Shown piece after piece: positions 1 through 10,439 of a DNA stretch of 64,000 bases. Source of the DNA: Leisingera sp. ANG-Vp. GTDB taxonomy: Bacteria > Pseudomonadota > Alphaproteobacteria > Rhodobacterales > Rhodobacteraceae. The stretch's first letter is position 1. Each line of letters begins with the position of its first letter. The notes under the pieces are model-generated. The model was given only the letters and a program-made list of their open reading frames with translations. It was not told the origin of the DNA and made no database searches. A program made the translations under genes and the position numbers. The stretch is taken from NCBI RefSeq assembly GCF_000813725.1, contig NZ_JWLD01000045.1:1-64000 (forward strand), read 5' to 3'.

Positions 1-963
1 GCGGCAGCGCTGGCAGCGGGCAATTCGGTGGTGCTGAAGCCGGCGGAGCAGTCGCCTTTGTCGGCGCTGCGGCTGGCAGAATTGGCGGCAGAGGCCGGGG
101 TGCCCGATGGGGTATTCAACGTGGTGCCGGGCTATGGCGTCACCGCGGGCAAGGCGCTGGGGCTGCATATGGATGTGGACTGCCTCGCCTTCACCGGCTC
201 CACCGGCATTGGCAAAATGTTCATGCAGTATTCGGGACAATCGAACCTGAAACAGGTCTGGCCCGAAACCGGCGGCAAGAGCCCCAATCTGGTGTTTGCT
301 GACTGCGAGGACTTGGATGCCGCCGCCGACATGGCCGCCTTTGGCATCTTTTTCAATCAGGGCGAGGTCTGCTCGGCCAACTCACGGCTTTATGTGGAGC
401 GTTCGGTCAAGGATGCCTTTGTCGAGAAGCTGATTGCCCGCGCCGAGGCAACCCAGCCGGGCGACCCGCTGGATCCGGCCTCGAAAATGGGGGCCATTGT
501 CGATGAGAAGCAGACCGAGGGCATCATGCGCTTTGTCGAGGCGGGCAAGGGCACGGCCAATCTGGTCGCAGGCGGTGAGCGGGTAACCGTAGACGGCAAG
601 GGCTGCTTTGTGCAGCCGACGATCTTTGATGATGTGAGCCACGACAACCCGCTGGCGCGGGATGAGATTTTCGGCCCCGTCCTGTCGGTGATCCCCTTCG
701 ACAGCGAGGATGAGGCGGTCGCCATGGCCAATGACTCGATCTATGGTCTCGCTGCGTCGGTCTGGACCGACAACCTCAGCCGCGCCTGCCGGGTGTCGGA
801 CAAGCTGCAAGTGGGCACAGTTTCGGTCAACACCGTGGACGCATTGTCGGCGCAGACGCCTTTTGGCGGCATGAAGCAGTCAGGTTTCGGACGGGATTTG
901 TCTTTGCACTCGCTTGAGAAGTACACTGCTCTGAAAACAACCTGGATCAAGTACAAGGCTTGA
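1..963 (+). CDS. NAD(P)+-dependent aldehyde dehydrogenase, 5'-truncated by the window edge
   Basis: The reading frame is open from base 1, so the N-terminal part of the protein lies outside the window; about 320 residues are visible. It has the ALDH-superfamily features: the KPAEQSP cofactor-binding segment near the start, FTGST, the catalytic glutamate in ETGGKSP, the nucleophilic cysteine in GEVCSAN (codon 370-372) and the EIFGPVL and PFGGMKQSGFGRD motifs near the C-terminus. The family oxidises aldehydes to carboxylates; the sequence resembles the gamma-glutamyl-aminobutyraldehyde/betaine-aldehyde type, but the exact substrate cannot be read. It ends 28 bp before a LysR gene on the same strand and probably belongs to the catabolic cluster that follows. 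Confidence 0.9.
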   Translation, partial: AAALAAGNSVVLKPAEQSPLSALRLAELAAEAGVPDGVFNVVPGYGVTAGKALGLHMDVDCLAFTGSTGIGKMFMQYSGQSNLKQVWPETGGKSPNLVFADCEDLDAAADMAAFGIFFNQGEVCSANSRLYVERSVKDAFVEKLIARAEATQPGDPLDPASKMGAIVDEKQTEGIMRFVEAGKGTANLVAGGERVTVDGKGCFVQPTIFDDVSHDNPLARDEIFGPVLSVIPFDSEDEAVAMANDSIYGLAASVWTDNLSRACRVSDKLQVGTVSVNTVDALSAQTPFGGMKQSGFGRDLSLHSLEKYTALKTTWIKYKA

Positions 964-990
964 TCCGCCAAGCCCCGGGAGAGCCTGCCT

Positions 991-1932
991 TTGCCTGTCA
1001 GATACACGCTGCGCCAGCTTGAGTATTTTGTGGCAGTCGGGGAGGCGGGCTCAATCGCGCTGGCCTCGGAAAAGGTGAATGTGTCGTCGCCGTCGATCTC
1101 GGCGGCGATTGCGCAGCTCGAACAGGAGTTCGGGCTGCCGCTGTTTGTGCGCCAGCATGCGCAAGGGCTGGCGCTGACCCAGGCCGGGCGGGTGATGCTG
1201 GAGCAGGCCCGCACAGTTTTGCGTGAAGCCGACCGGATGATGGATATTGCCGGCGACATCTCTGGCCAGGTGCGCGGACCCTTGGCAGTGGGCTGCCTGC
1301 TGACCTTTGCCCAGGTGGTGCTGCCCTCGGTGCGCCGCGGGTTCGAGGACCGGTATCCGGATGTAAACGTGCGCCAGATCGAGCTGGACCAGGCGGCGAT
1401 CTTCAGCGGCATCCGGCGGGCCGAGATCGATATCGCGCTGACCTATAATCTGGATATTCCTGCGGACCTGCGGTTCATCACCCTGGCGGAGCTTCCGCCT
1501 TATGCGCTGGTTGGCGAGGATCATCCGCTGGCGGACCGGGAGGATGTGACGGTCAAAGAATTGCGCGAGCATCCGATGGTGCTTTTGGACCTGCCGTTCA
1601 GCGCCGAGTATTTCCTGTCGTTCTTTCACGAGGCGGGGATAAAACCAAATGTGGCCGAGCGCACCCGCGACATGGCGGTGATGCGCAGCCTTGTGGCCAA
1701 TGGCTATGGCTACTCCATTGCCAACATCCGCCCCATTAATGACCAGTCGCCGGACGGCAAGCCGCTGAAGTTCATCCCGATCCAGGGCGACCTCAGGCCG
1801 ATGCGGATGGGGCTTTTGATGGCGCCGGATTCCGAGAACTCGATCACCATCCGCTCCTTTGTCGAGCATTGCTCGGAGCTGGTGGAAGAAGCCGCGCTGC
1901 CAGGGTTGAAGACGGCGCCGGAAGGGGCATGA
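991..1932 (+). CDS. LysR-family transcriptional regulator
   Basis: This 313-residue protein has an N-terminal winged helix-turn-helix (about residues 5-65, with LRQLEYFVAVGEAGSIALASEKVNVSSPSIS split across the helices) and a C-terminal LysR substrate-binding domain from about residue 93. The start is a TTG preceded by GGGAGAG. It lies between an aldehyde dehydrogenase and the TMADH-like flavoprotein, all on one strand. Two TTAG-N7-CTAA inverted repeats, one just after this gene and one before the ABC importer at 7583, have the T-N11-A form LysR proteins bind, so it is the natural candidate to control both units. That link is inference. Confidence 0.9.
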   Translation: MPVRYTLRQLEYFVAVGEAGSIALASEKVNVSSPSISAAIAQLEQEFGLPLFVRQHAQGLALTQAGRVMLEQARTVLREADRMMDIAGDISGQVRGPLAVGCLLTFAQVVLPSVRRGFEDRYPDVNVRQIELDQAAIFSGIRRAEIDIALTYNLDIPADLRFITLAELPPYALVGEDHPLADREDVTVKELREHPMVLLDLPFSAEYFLSFFHEAGIKPNVAERTRDMAVMRSLVANGYGYSIANIRPINDQSPDGKPLKFIPIQGDLRPMRMGLLMAPDSENSITIRSFVEHCSELVEEAALPGLKTAPEGA

Positions 1933-1940
1933 GCCGCGGC

Positions 1941-1955
1941 TTAGCTGCAGGCTAA
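1941..1955. promoter_or_regulatory. Inverted repeat TTAG-N7-CTAA, candidate LysR operator
   Basis: TTAGCTGCAGGCTAA is a perfect inverted repeat with 4-bp arms and contains a T-N11-A core. It sits about 80 bp upstream of the TTG start of the flavoprotein at 2036 and just after the LysR stop codon. The same arms and spacing recur at 7482-7496. Confidence 0.5.
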
Positions 1956-2035
1956 TCAACGCTTTCGCAAGCTGAACTTTAGCAACGCGCCCAGTCCTGT
2001 ACCCTTTTGGCACTCTTGCACGAAGGAGATGGAAA

Positions 2036-4105
2036 TTGCGCGATCCCCGCTATGATATTCTGTTTGAGCCGATGAACATCGGCCCGCTCACAGCCAAGAA
2101 TCGCTTTTATCAGGTGCCCCATTGCAACGGCGGCGGCTACCGTGATCCGTCGGCTGCCGCCGCGATGCGCGGCATCAAGGCCGAAGGCGGCTGGGGTGTC
2201 ATCTTCACCGAACAGTGCGAGATGCATCATACCTCGGAAATCACCCCGTTCATCGAACTGCGCCTGTGGGAGGACAAGGACATCCCGCAGCTGCGCAAGA
2301 TGTCAGAGCGGATGAAGACCCATGGCGCGCTGGCTGGTATTCAGCTGGCCTATTCCGGCATCAACGGTCCGAACCTTTACACCAAGGAAGTGCCGCTGGC
2401 GCCGTCCGCACTGCCGATCCGCACCTTCACCAATGACCCGGTGCAGGCGCGGGCGCTGGACAAGCAGGACATCAAGGACCTGCGCCGCTGGTTCGTGAAT
2501 GCGGCGAAACGATCCAAAGAGGCCGGCTTCGACCTAATCTGCCTTTACGGTGCGCATGGCTTTGGCATCTTCCAGCATTTCCTGAGCCGCGCCACCAACC
2601 AGCGCTCGGATGAATACGGCGGCAGCCTGGAGAACCGTTCGCGGTTCAGCCAGGAAGTGATCGCAGACATGCGCGATGCGGTGGGCGACACCATGGCGAT
2701 AACCCTGCGGGTGTCGCTGGATGAGACCATTGGCGAACTGGGCTTCTCCAATGCTGAGGTGCGCGACTACATCGAGATGAACAAGGACCTGCCGGACCTT
2801 TGGGACTTGGCGCAGGGCACCTGGGAAGACTGCTCAGGCCCGTCGCGGTTCAAGGAAGAGGCGGCGCAGGAGCAGCTGGTGCGCGGCATTCATGAGCTGT
2901 CGGACAAGCCGATTGTCGGTGTCGGCCGCTTCACCAGCCCGGATGTGATGGCCAAGATGGTGAAATCCGGCACGCTGGACTTCATCGGCTGCGCGCGGCC
3001 GTCGATTGCCGATCCCTTCCTGCCTAAGAAGATCGAGGAAGGCCGGATTGAGGATATCCGCGAATGCATCGGCTGCAACATCTGCATCACCGGCGACATG
3101 ACCATGTCGATCAGCCGCTGCACGCAGAACCCGACCTTCATGGAGGAATGGCGCAAGGGTTGGCATCCGGAGAAGATGAACACCAAGGGCGACAGCTCCA
3201 ACGTGCTGGTGGTCGGCTCCGGCCCCGCGGGCCTGGAAGCCGCCTGGGCACTGTGCCGCCGCGGCTACGACGTGGCGGTGGCCGAGGCCAAGGATGTGAT
3301 CGGAGGCCGGGTGACCCGCGAGCGCACTCTGCCGGGCCTCAATGCCTGGGGGCGTGTGGTCGACTACCGCGATTATCAGCTGAGCCAGCGTCCGAATGTG
3401 GAAATCTACCGCGAAAGCCCGCTGGATGCGGACAGCATTCTGGAATTCGGCTTTGAAAACGTCTGCATCGCCACCGGCTCCACCTGGCGCCGCGACGGGG
3501 TCTCGCGCCAGCATGTGGTGCCGATGCCGATTGCCGAGGGCGCCAAGGTCTATACACCCGATGACCTGATGGACGGTACGATCCCCGAAGGCCGCGTGGT
3601 GGTCTATGATGACGACCACTATTACATGGGCGGGGTTTTGGCCGAGCTGCTGGCCTCCAAGGGTGCGCAGGTGACGCTGGTCACGCCGTCGGCCTTTGTC
3701 AGCGATTGGACCAACAACACGCTGGAGCAAGTGGCCATTCACCCGCGTCTGGTCGAGGCCGGAGTGGAGATTGTGCTGAACCGTGGTGTGACCGAAATTC
3801 ACCCGGGCCATGTGGTCAGCAACTGCACCTACACCGACCGTACCTGGATCATCGAGGCGGACGCTGTAGTGATGGTTGCATCCCGCACAGGCAACGACAG
3901 TATCTACGAGGACCTGCGTGCCCGGGAAGCCGATTGGGCGGATGCCGGCATCAAGTCCGTCAAGATCATCGGCGATGCCAGCGCGCCGGGGCCGATTGCC
4001 TGGGCGACCTATGCGGGCCACCGTTACGCCCGCGAGCTGGACGGCGCGGACATCGGCGATGCGTTGCCCTTCCGCCGCGAGATCACCGAGCTGGCCGTGG
4101 ACTGA
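2036..4105 (+). CDS. Trimethylamine/dimethylamine dehydrogenase-family flavoprotein (FMN, 4Fe-4S, ADP/NAD-binding domain)
   Basis: This 689-residue protein is collinear with trimethylamine dehydrogenase (TMADH). It has an FMN-binding TIM barrel (to about 370), an iron-sulfur segment with C344-x2-C347-x2-C350-x11-C362, and a C-terminal pyridine-nucleotide-oxidoreductase-like half with VVGSGPAG near 392. Cys30 in VPHC matches the TMADH cysteine that forms the 6-S-cysteinyl-FMN bond, and the YGAH catalytic segment is kept. The position of TMADH Tyr60 is Gln60, as in dimethylamine dehydrogenase, and that of Trp355 is acidic, so trimethylamine is an unlikely substrate. The start is TTG, with GAAGGAG upstream. 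Oxidative N-demethylation releasing formaldehyde is the probable reaction; the substrate is unknown. Confidence 0.85.
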   Translation: MRDPRYDILFEPMNIGPLTAKNRFYQVPHCNGGGYRDPSAAAAMRGIKAEGGWGVIFTEQCEMHHTSEITPFIELRLWEDKDIPQLRKMSERMKTHGALAGIQLAYSGINGPNLYTKEVPLAPSALPIRTFTNDPVQARALDKQDIKDLRRWFVNAAKRSKEAGFDLICLYGAHGFGIFQHFLSRATNQRSDEYGGSLENRSRFSQEVIADMRDAVGDTMAITLRVSLDETIGELGFSNAEVRDYIEMNKDLPDLWDLAQGTWEDCSGPSRFKEEAAQEQLVRGIHELSDKPIVGVGRFTSPDVMAKMVKSGTLDFIGCARPSIADPFLPKKIEEGRIEDIRECIGCNICITGDMTMSISRCTQNPTFMEEWRKGWHPEKMNTKGDSSNVLVVGSGPAGLEAAWALCRRGYDVAVAEAKDVIGGRVTRERTLPGLNAWGRVVDYRDYQLSQRPNVEIYRESPLDADSILEFGFENVCIATGSTWRRDGVSRQHVVPMPIAEGAKVYTPDDLMDGTIPEGRVVVYDDDHYYMGGVLAELLASKGAQVTLVTPSAFVSDWTNNTLEQVAIHPRLVEAGVEIVLNRGVTEIHPGHVVSNCTYTDRTWIIEADAVVMVASRTGNDSIYEDLRAREADWADAGIKSVKIIGDASAPGPIAWATYAGHRYARELDGADIGDALPFRREITELAVD

Positions 4106-4107
4106 CG

Positions 4108-5247
4108 ATGACAGCAACGCTGGACATACTGGAGCGGCTGACCGGGTTCAACACGGTCAGCCGCAACTCCAATCTGGAGCTTGCAGCCTATGTGGAGGGG
4201 TTCCTGGCCGAGCGCGGCTTTGCCGTGATGCGGCTGCCGTCGCCGGATGGTTCCAAGACCGGGCTTTACGCCGAGAAAGGCCCGGCGGGGCAGGGGGTTC
4301 TGCTGTCTGCCCACACCGATGTGGTGCCGGTGGACGGGCAGGGCTGGACCCGCGATCCCTTCCGGCTGACCCGGGACGGAGACCGCGTCTATGGCCGCGG
4401 CACGACCGATATGAAGGGATATGTCGCGAGTGCCTTGGCATTGGCGGACCGGGCGGCGAAGGCGGATCTGAAAGAGCCGCTGAAGATCGCGCTGTCATAT
4501 GACGAGGAAATCGGCTGCGTTGGTATCCAGGAAATGCTGGAGCGTCTGGCGCCGCTGATCGGCCAGCCGCGGGCCTGTTTCGTGGGGGAACCGACAGAAA
4601 TGGAGGTCGCCATCGGCCACAAAGGCAAAGCCGCCTTGCGCGCGGTGTGCCACGGTCAAAGCGGCCATTCCGCGCTGGCGCCCAACTTCACCAACGCTTT
4701 GCACCTTGCCGGGGATTTCCTGGCCGAACTGCGCGCGCTGCAGGAGGATTTCGCCGCAAATGGCGCGCGGGATGCGGCCTATGCGGTGCCGTATTCCACC
4801 GTGCATGCCGGCAAGATGAGCGGAGGCACTGCATTAAACATCGTGCCGGACCGTGCCGAGCTGACATTCGAGTACCGCCATTTGGCGGCCGACCGGGGCG
4901 CGGACATCCTGGCCCGCATTGAGGCAGCCGCCAAGCGCGTTAGCGATCGCTACCCGGAGCAGGCCCGTGTCGAGGTGGAGCAGTACAACGCCTATCCCGG
5001 CCTCGACGTGCCTGCGGACAGCGCGGTTGTCCCCTTTGCCCAGAAGCTTGCCCAAAGCAACAGCACCACCAAGGTCGCCTTTGGCACCGAAGCCGGGTTC
5101 TTTGACCAGCTGGGCGTTCCCACCGTGGTTTGCGGCCCCGGCTCGATGGACGGGCAGGGGCACAAGCCCGACGAATATCTGGAGCTGAGTCAGCTCGCAG
5201 CGTGCGATGCGATGATGGACCGGATTCTGGACGATCTGACAGATTGA
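4108..5247 (+). CDS. M20-family metallohydrolase (ArgE/acetylornithine deacetylase-like)
   Basis: This 379-residue protein starts at the ATG two bases after the stop of the flavoprotein; a longer open frame upstream is only overlap with that gene. It has the M20 metal-site signature: the HTDVVP histidine and aspartate, the bridging aspartate in GRGTTDMKG, the general-base and ligand glutamates in DEEIG, and the late histidine in GHKPDEY. A dimerisation insert runs from about residue 170 to 285. The family hydrolyses N-acyl amino acids with a di-zinc centre, typically acetylornithine. Here the setting suggests an N-acyl or amide intermediate of amine catabolism rather than arginine synthesis, since no arg genes are near. 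Confidence 0.88.
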   Translation: MTATLDILERLTGFNTVSRNSNLELAAYVEGFLAERGFAVMRLPSPDGSKTGLYAEKGPAGQGVLLSAHTDVVPVDGQGWTRDPFRLTRDGDRVYGRGTTDMKGYVASALALADRAAKADLKEPLKIALSYDEEIGCVGIQEMLERLAPLIGQPRACFVGEPTEMEVAIGHKGKAALRAVCHGQSGHSALAPNFTNALHLAGDFLAELRALQEDFAANGARDAAYAVPYSTVHAGKMSGGTALNIVPDRAELTFEYRHLAADRGADILARIEAAAKRVSDRYPEQARVEVEQYNAYPGLDVPADSAVVPFAQKLAQSNSTTKVAFGTEAGFFDQLGVPTVVCGPGSMDGQGHKPDEYLELSQLAACDAMMDRILDDLTD

Positions 5248-5257
5248 GGAAAAGAAC

Positions 5258-5638
5258 ATGACAATGACAGCCTATCTGCAAACCATGGAGCGCGGAGACC
5301 TGGATTCCTGGGGAACGCCCGAGGATATCGGATCGGAAACCGTCGAAGGCGCGCCGGAATGTGCCGGCAGTTTCGATCTGGGCAGCCCGGATGATCCGGT
5401 GTTCGGCGGTTTGTATTCAGTGACCAAGGGCAAATACCGCGTGACTTACGGCTTCCACGAGCACGCAACCCTGCTGGACGGCGAGGTGGCGCTGACCAAT
5501 GAGGCGACCGGAGAGACCGTGGTATATGGCCCTGGCGACAGCTGGATCATTGCCAAGGGTACTCCGGTGCTGTGGGACATTCGCAGCGATGTGGCGCGCA
5601 AGTCCTACCTGGCGGTGACCACGGATATCCCTGCGTGA
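5258..5638 (+). CDS. Cupin-domain protein
   Basis: This 126-residue protein folds as a single small beta-barrel cupin (central motif GFHEHATLLDGEVALTNEATGE in outline, then VYGPGDSWIIAKGTPVLWD). It resembles the DUF861/EutQ-type cupins often found beside amine-degradation enzymes, whose exact role is generally unknown. It lies 10 bp after the M20 hydrolase, so translation is probably coupled. Two ATG codons (5258 and 5264) are possible starts. Confidence 0.75.
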   Translation: MTMTAYLQTMERGDLDSWGTPEDIGSETVEGAPECAGSFDLGSPDDPVFGGLYSVTKGKYRVTYGFHEHATLLDGEVALTNEATGETVVYGPGDSWIIAKGTPVLWDIRSDVARKSYLAVTTDIPA

Positions 5639-5885
5639 TTGCCGAAATCGCCTGGTACGACGCTCTTGGCTTAATCGGATCGGTGATCATTGTCGTGGCC
5701 TACTATCTGGCCACGCGCAATCTTCTGCCAGCGGATAGGATCCCGTTCAACGCCGCCAATATCGCAGGCGGCGCGCTGGTGATGATCTCGCTGGTCTACC
5801 GGCCAAACCTGGGTGCCATTGTGATCGAGGTGATGTTCCTGCTGATTGCACTGCTCGCCATTTGGCGGAACTTGCGGGCCAGAGC

Positions 5886-5889
<4 letters not shown>
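5635..5889 (+). CDS. Small integral membrane protein (CBU_0592-like)
   Basis: The GTG at 5635 overlaps the TGA of the cupin (GTGA), giving an 84-residue protein with three predicted membrane segments (about residues 8-26, 40-56 and 60-78). The segment order and the NAANIAGG stretch resemble the small CBU_0592-type membrane domain found widely in proteobacteria; its function is unknown. A longer frame from 5572 would overlap the cupin by 64 bp and is less likely. It ends the operon and meets the aspartase gene tail to tail with no gap. Confidence 0.65.
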
Positions 5890-7289
<1,400 letters not shown>

Positions 7290-7582
7290 CTCTGGTCCTG
7301 GCCGCTGTGAAACTCCGCCCTTGCCTAAGAGCCGCGCGGCAAGCCGGTAAAGACGCGGTTTCCTTGCCAGCGGTTAGGATTCCGCAAAGCCGCTAGGAAG
7401 GGTTCGCAATGCGCCTCCTTAGCACGTTTTCCCTCTACTTTGATTGACCATAGGGCGTTGAAAAAAATAGAAAAACAAAGGTTAGGCAGAGACTAACATT
7501 TGCTGAGGGAGTCAATTCTTAATGCGGGCCTCTGCGCTTCCTATGCTGGGACAAACGTCAAGCGGCATTGAGGGAGGCGCAA
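7290..7582. other. Divergent intergenic region between aspartase and ABC importer
   Basis: The 293 bp hold no gene. The half next to the importer is AT-rich (runs of A at about 7461-7480) and contains the TTAG-N7-CTAA repeat at 7482-7496. Near 7375-7397 the string GCGGTTAGGA is followed by CCGCTAGGA, an imperfect direct repeat. Both genes probably have their promoters here. Confidence 0.6.
7482..7496. promoter_or_regulatory. Inverted repeat TTAG-N7-CTAA, candidate LysR operator
   Basis: TTAGGCAGAGACTAA has the same arms and spacing as the repeat at 1941-1955 and extends by one more pair (GTTAG/CTAAC at 7481-7497). It lies about 86 bp upstream of the importer ATPase start. The likely ligand is the LysR protein encoded at 991-1932. 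Confidence 0.5.
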
Positions 7583-8674
7583 GTGTCGGAGAGGATGTCA
7601 AACGCGATTGATGTGCGTAACGCGGTCAAGCGCTATGGGGACTTCACGGCCCTCAAGCGCATATCGCTGACCATCAAGGATAATGAGTTCTTTACTCTGC
7701 TGGGGCCCTCGGGCTGCGGCAAGACAACGCTCTTGCGGATGATCGCAGGGTTTGAGGATGTGACCGAGGGCGAGATCCTCCTTTACGGGGATGAGATCGA
7801 GAAACTGCCCCCGCATCAGCGGCCGGTGAACACGGTGTTCCAGAACTATGCGCTGTTTCCGCATATGACCATTCTGGAAAACGTCGCCTTTGGCCTGGAG
7901 ATGCGCGGCAAGTCCAAGTCCGAGGCCCGCACCCGCGCCGGCGAAATGCTGGAACTGGTGCAACTGTCGCAATTCGCTGCACGCAAACCGTCCCAGCTCT
8001 CAGGCGGCCAGCAGCAGCGTGTGGCGCTGGCGCGTGCGCTGGCGCCACAGCCTAAAGTCCTGCTGCTGGACGAGCCGCTGTCGGCACTCGACCTGAAGCT
8101 TCGCAAGGCGATGCAGCTGGAGCTGAAGCACCTGCAGCGGGAAACCGGGATCACTTTCATCTTTGTGACCCATGACCAGGAAGAGGCGCTCACCATGTCC
8201 GACCGCATCGCGGTGATGTCGGCAGGCGAGATGCAGCAGCTGGGCAGCCCGACCGAGATCTATGAACAGCCGCGCAACATGTTCGTGGCGGATTTCATCG
8301 GCGAGACAAACCTCTTGGAGGTGTCGGTTGATCAGGTGATGAACGGCCGGGCGGTTTGCCATCTGGGCGGCGGCCATGCGCTGACCTGCAACTCGGTGGA
8401 AGGCATCGGCGTTGGCTCCAAGGTGCATATGTCGGTGCGGCCCGAGCGGCTGTTCACCACGGATGTGCCGGTCGAGGGCGAAGCGCTGAAGGGCCGCGTG
8501 GTCGAGAATATCTTTGTCGGCACCGACATCAGCACAATTGTCGATCTGGCCGAGGGGCCGCAGTTCATCGTGCGGACCTCGAATTCCGAGCGCGGCAACA
8601 AGCGCATCTTTGAGCCGGGCAGCGAGATCTTTGTCAATATGGAGCTGGGGGCCGGGCGCCTCCTGGTGGACTGA
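7583..8674 (+). CDS. ABC transporter ATP-binding subunit, spermidine/putrescine (PotA) type
   Basis: I start this 363-residue protein at GTG 7583, which has AGGGAGG five bases upstream; an in-frame ATG follows at 7595. It has a Walker A GPSGCGKTT, Q-loop, signature LSGGQQQR, Walker B VLLLDEP, the H-loop histidine in FVTHDQEE and a C-terminal TOBE domain from about residue 280. It would energise import by the two permeases that follow. It is the first gene of a four-gene operon; its stop overlaps the next start. The family imports polyamines, but relatives in this group of bacteria also carry other cationic nitrogen compounds. Confidence 0.92.
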   Translation: MSERMSNAIDVRNAVKRYGDFTALKRISLTIKDNEFFTLLGPSGCGKTTLLRMIAGFEDVTEGEILLYGDEIEKLPPHQRPVNTVFQNYALFPHMTILENVAFGLEMRGKSKSEARTRAGEMLELVQLSQFAARKPSQLSGGQQQRVALARALAPQPKVLLLDEPLSALDLKLRKAMQLELKHLQRETGITFIFVTHDQEEALTMSDRIAVMSAGEMQQLGSPTEIYEQPRNMFVADFIGETNLLEVSVDQVMNGRAVCHLGGGHALTCNSVEGIGVGSKVHMSVRPERLFTTDVPVEGEALKGRVVENIFVGTDISTIVDLAEGPQFIVRTSNSERGNKRIFEPGSEIFVNMELGAGRLLVD

Positions 8675-9603
8675 TGGCAGCAGGTGCAGCAAGCGGCGGC
8701 AGCGCAACAACAGACACATACAAGGAAGCACGCAACTGGCTGCTGCTTCCCTCCTGGGCGGTTCTGGGGATCTTTGTCCTCGCGCCCGTATGCATGATGC
8801 TGGTCTATTCCTTCCTGACCAAGGAATTCCGCGGCGGGGTGATCTGGGAGCCTTCGCTGGCGGCCTATGATCAGTTCTTCTTTGACCGCGGGCTGTTCGG
8901 CGACGAGCCGGCCAAGATCGAATGGACCTATATCACCATTTTCTGGCGCTCGATCTGGCAGGCCGGCGCGGCGACGCTGCTCAGCCTGGTGATCGGCTTC
9001 CCGACGGCCTACTTCATCGCCACACGGCCCGAGCGCGTGCGCCCGTTCTGGGTGTTCCTGATCACCATCCCCTATTGGGTGAACCTGCTGATCCGCACCG
9101 TGTCGATGAAGTTCCTGCTGCGCGATCAGGGTCCGCTCAATGACTTTCTGATCGGCACCGGCCTGATCGACAGCCCGATCCATATCGTCAACACCAACTT
9201 TGCGGTGCAGCTGGGGCTGTTCTACTCCTACCTGCCGTTCATGGTGCTGCCGATCTATGCAGCTGTCGAACGCTACAACTTCTCGCTCAGCGAGGCCGCC
9301 GCGGATCTCTATGCGCCGAAATGGGTTACCCTGCGCCGCATCGTGCTGCCCGCGATCAAACCGGGCGTCATCGCAGGCTGCATCCTGGTGTTTGTGCCCT
9401 CGATGGGCTCCTTCCTGGCCCCCGACCTGCTGGGCGGCGCCAAGAATTTCATGATCGGCTCGCTGATCGAGGAGCAGTTCAAGGGCAACGCGGGCAACTG
9501 GCCCTTTGGGGCGGCAGCGTCGATGATCCTGCTGACCATGGTGCTGATCATCCTGCTGATCTTTGCCCGCCAGCAATCCAAAGCCGAAAACGCAGGGAGC
9601 TGA
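8674..9603 (+). CDS. ABC transporter permease, PotB type
   Basis: This 309-residue protein has six predicted membrane segments. The EAA loop (EAAADLYAPKWVTLRRIVLPAIKPG) lies at about residues 208-232 and contacts the ATPase. The ATG overlaps the stop of the ATPase gene by one base. The first cytoplasmic stretch is rich in Ala, Gly and Ser. It pairs with the PotC-type permease four bases downstream. Confidence 0.92.
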   Translation: MAAGAASGGSATTDTYKEARNWLLLPSWAVLGIFVLAPVCMMLVYSFLTKEFRGGVIWEPSLAAYDQFFFDRGLFGDEPAKIEWTYITIFWRSIWQAGAATLLSLVIGFPTAYFIATRPERVRPFWVFLITIPYWVNLLIRTVSMKFLLRDQGPLNDFLIGTGLIDSPIHIVNTNFAVQLGLFYSYLPFMVLPIYAAVERYNFSLSEAAADLYAPKWVTLRRIVLPAIKPGVIAGCILVFVPSMGSFLAPDLLGGAKNFMIGSLIEEQFKGNAGNWPFGAAASMILLTMVLIILLIFARQQSKAENAGS

Positions 9604-9606
9604 GCC

Positions 9607-10416
9607 ATGGCAACCGTCAACAACGACATCAAGACCTACAAGGGCTTCCGTGCCATCACCCTGCTGTGCCTTCTGGTGCTCTATGCGCCGCTGGTGATCG
9701 TGACGATCTACAGCTTCAACGCTTCGGCCTCGATCACCAACTGGGAAGGCCTCAGCTTCCGCTGGTACGCCGATGTCTTTACCGGCCCGGAAAGCGACAA
9801 GTTCAAGGTGGCGGCGTTCAACAGCTTTACCATCGCGATCATGGCGGCCACCGCCTCGACCACCATTGCCACCCTGGCGGCCACCGCCATGGTGCGCGGC
9901 GGCAAGTTCAAACTGCGCACGGTGTCTTTCGGCCTGATCTCGCTGCCGCTGATGGTGCCCGAGATCGTGACCGCGGTGGCAACGCTGATTTTCTTCAACT
10001 CGATCGGCTTCACCCGCGGCTACCTGACCATCCTGGTTGCCCATATCGCCTTCTGTATCCCCTTTGCCTATCTGCCGATCTCGGCCCGGATGCAGGGCAT
10101 CGAGGACAGCTTTGAGCAGGCGGCGATGGACCTTTATGCAACCAAGCGCCAGGCCTTTACCAAAGTGCTGATGCCGCTGATGGCGCCGGGGATCATCTCG
10201 GGCTTCCTGCTGGCCTTCATCGTCTCGCTGGACGACTTCATCATCACCAATTTCGTTAAGGGCGCCGGTGTTGAAACCCTGCCCACCGCGATCTTCGGCT
10301 CGGTGAAACAAGGGATCAAACCCAACATCATGGCGATCTCAACCATGCTGCTGAGCTTCTCCATCGTGATGGTCACCATCAGCTATTTCGTCAGCAAATC
10401 AGACAACACCAAATAA
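9607..10416 (+). CDS. ABC transporter permease, PotC type
   Basis: This 269-residue protein has six predicted membrane segments and an EAA-like loop ([26 protein letters not shown], about residues 168-193), followed by the conserved [11 protein letters not shown] segment of PotC proteins. It completes the heterodimeric channel with the preceding gene and lies 23 bp before the binding protein. Confidence 0.92.
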   Translation: MATVNNDIKTYKGFRAITLLCLLVLYAPLVIVTIYSFNASASITNWEGLSFRWYADVFTGPESDKFKVAAFNSFTIAIMAATASTTIATLAATAMVRGGKFKLRTVSFGLISLPLMVPEIVTAVATLIFFNSIGFTRGYLTILVAHIAFCIPFAYLPISARMQGIEDSFEQAAMDLYATKRQAFTKVLMPLMAPGIISGFLLAFIVSLDDFIITNFVKGAGVETLPTAIFGSVKQGIKPNIMAISTMLLSFSIVMVTISYFVSKSDNTK

Positions 10417-10439
10417 GTCTCAACACGGAGGAAACGGAA

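Noticed and set aside
8332-10311. A 659-codon open frame on the minus strand
   Set aside because: It lies opposite the importer ATPase and permease genes, is extremely rich in His, Gln, Arg and Asp, and has no recognisable domain. It is a by-product of high GC third positions.
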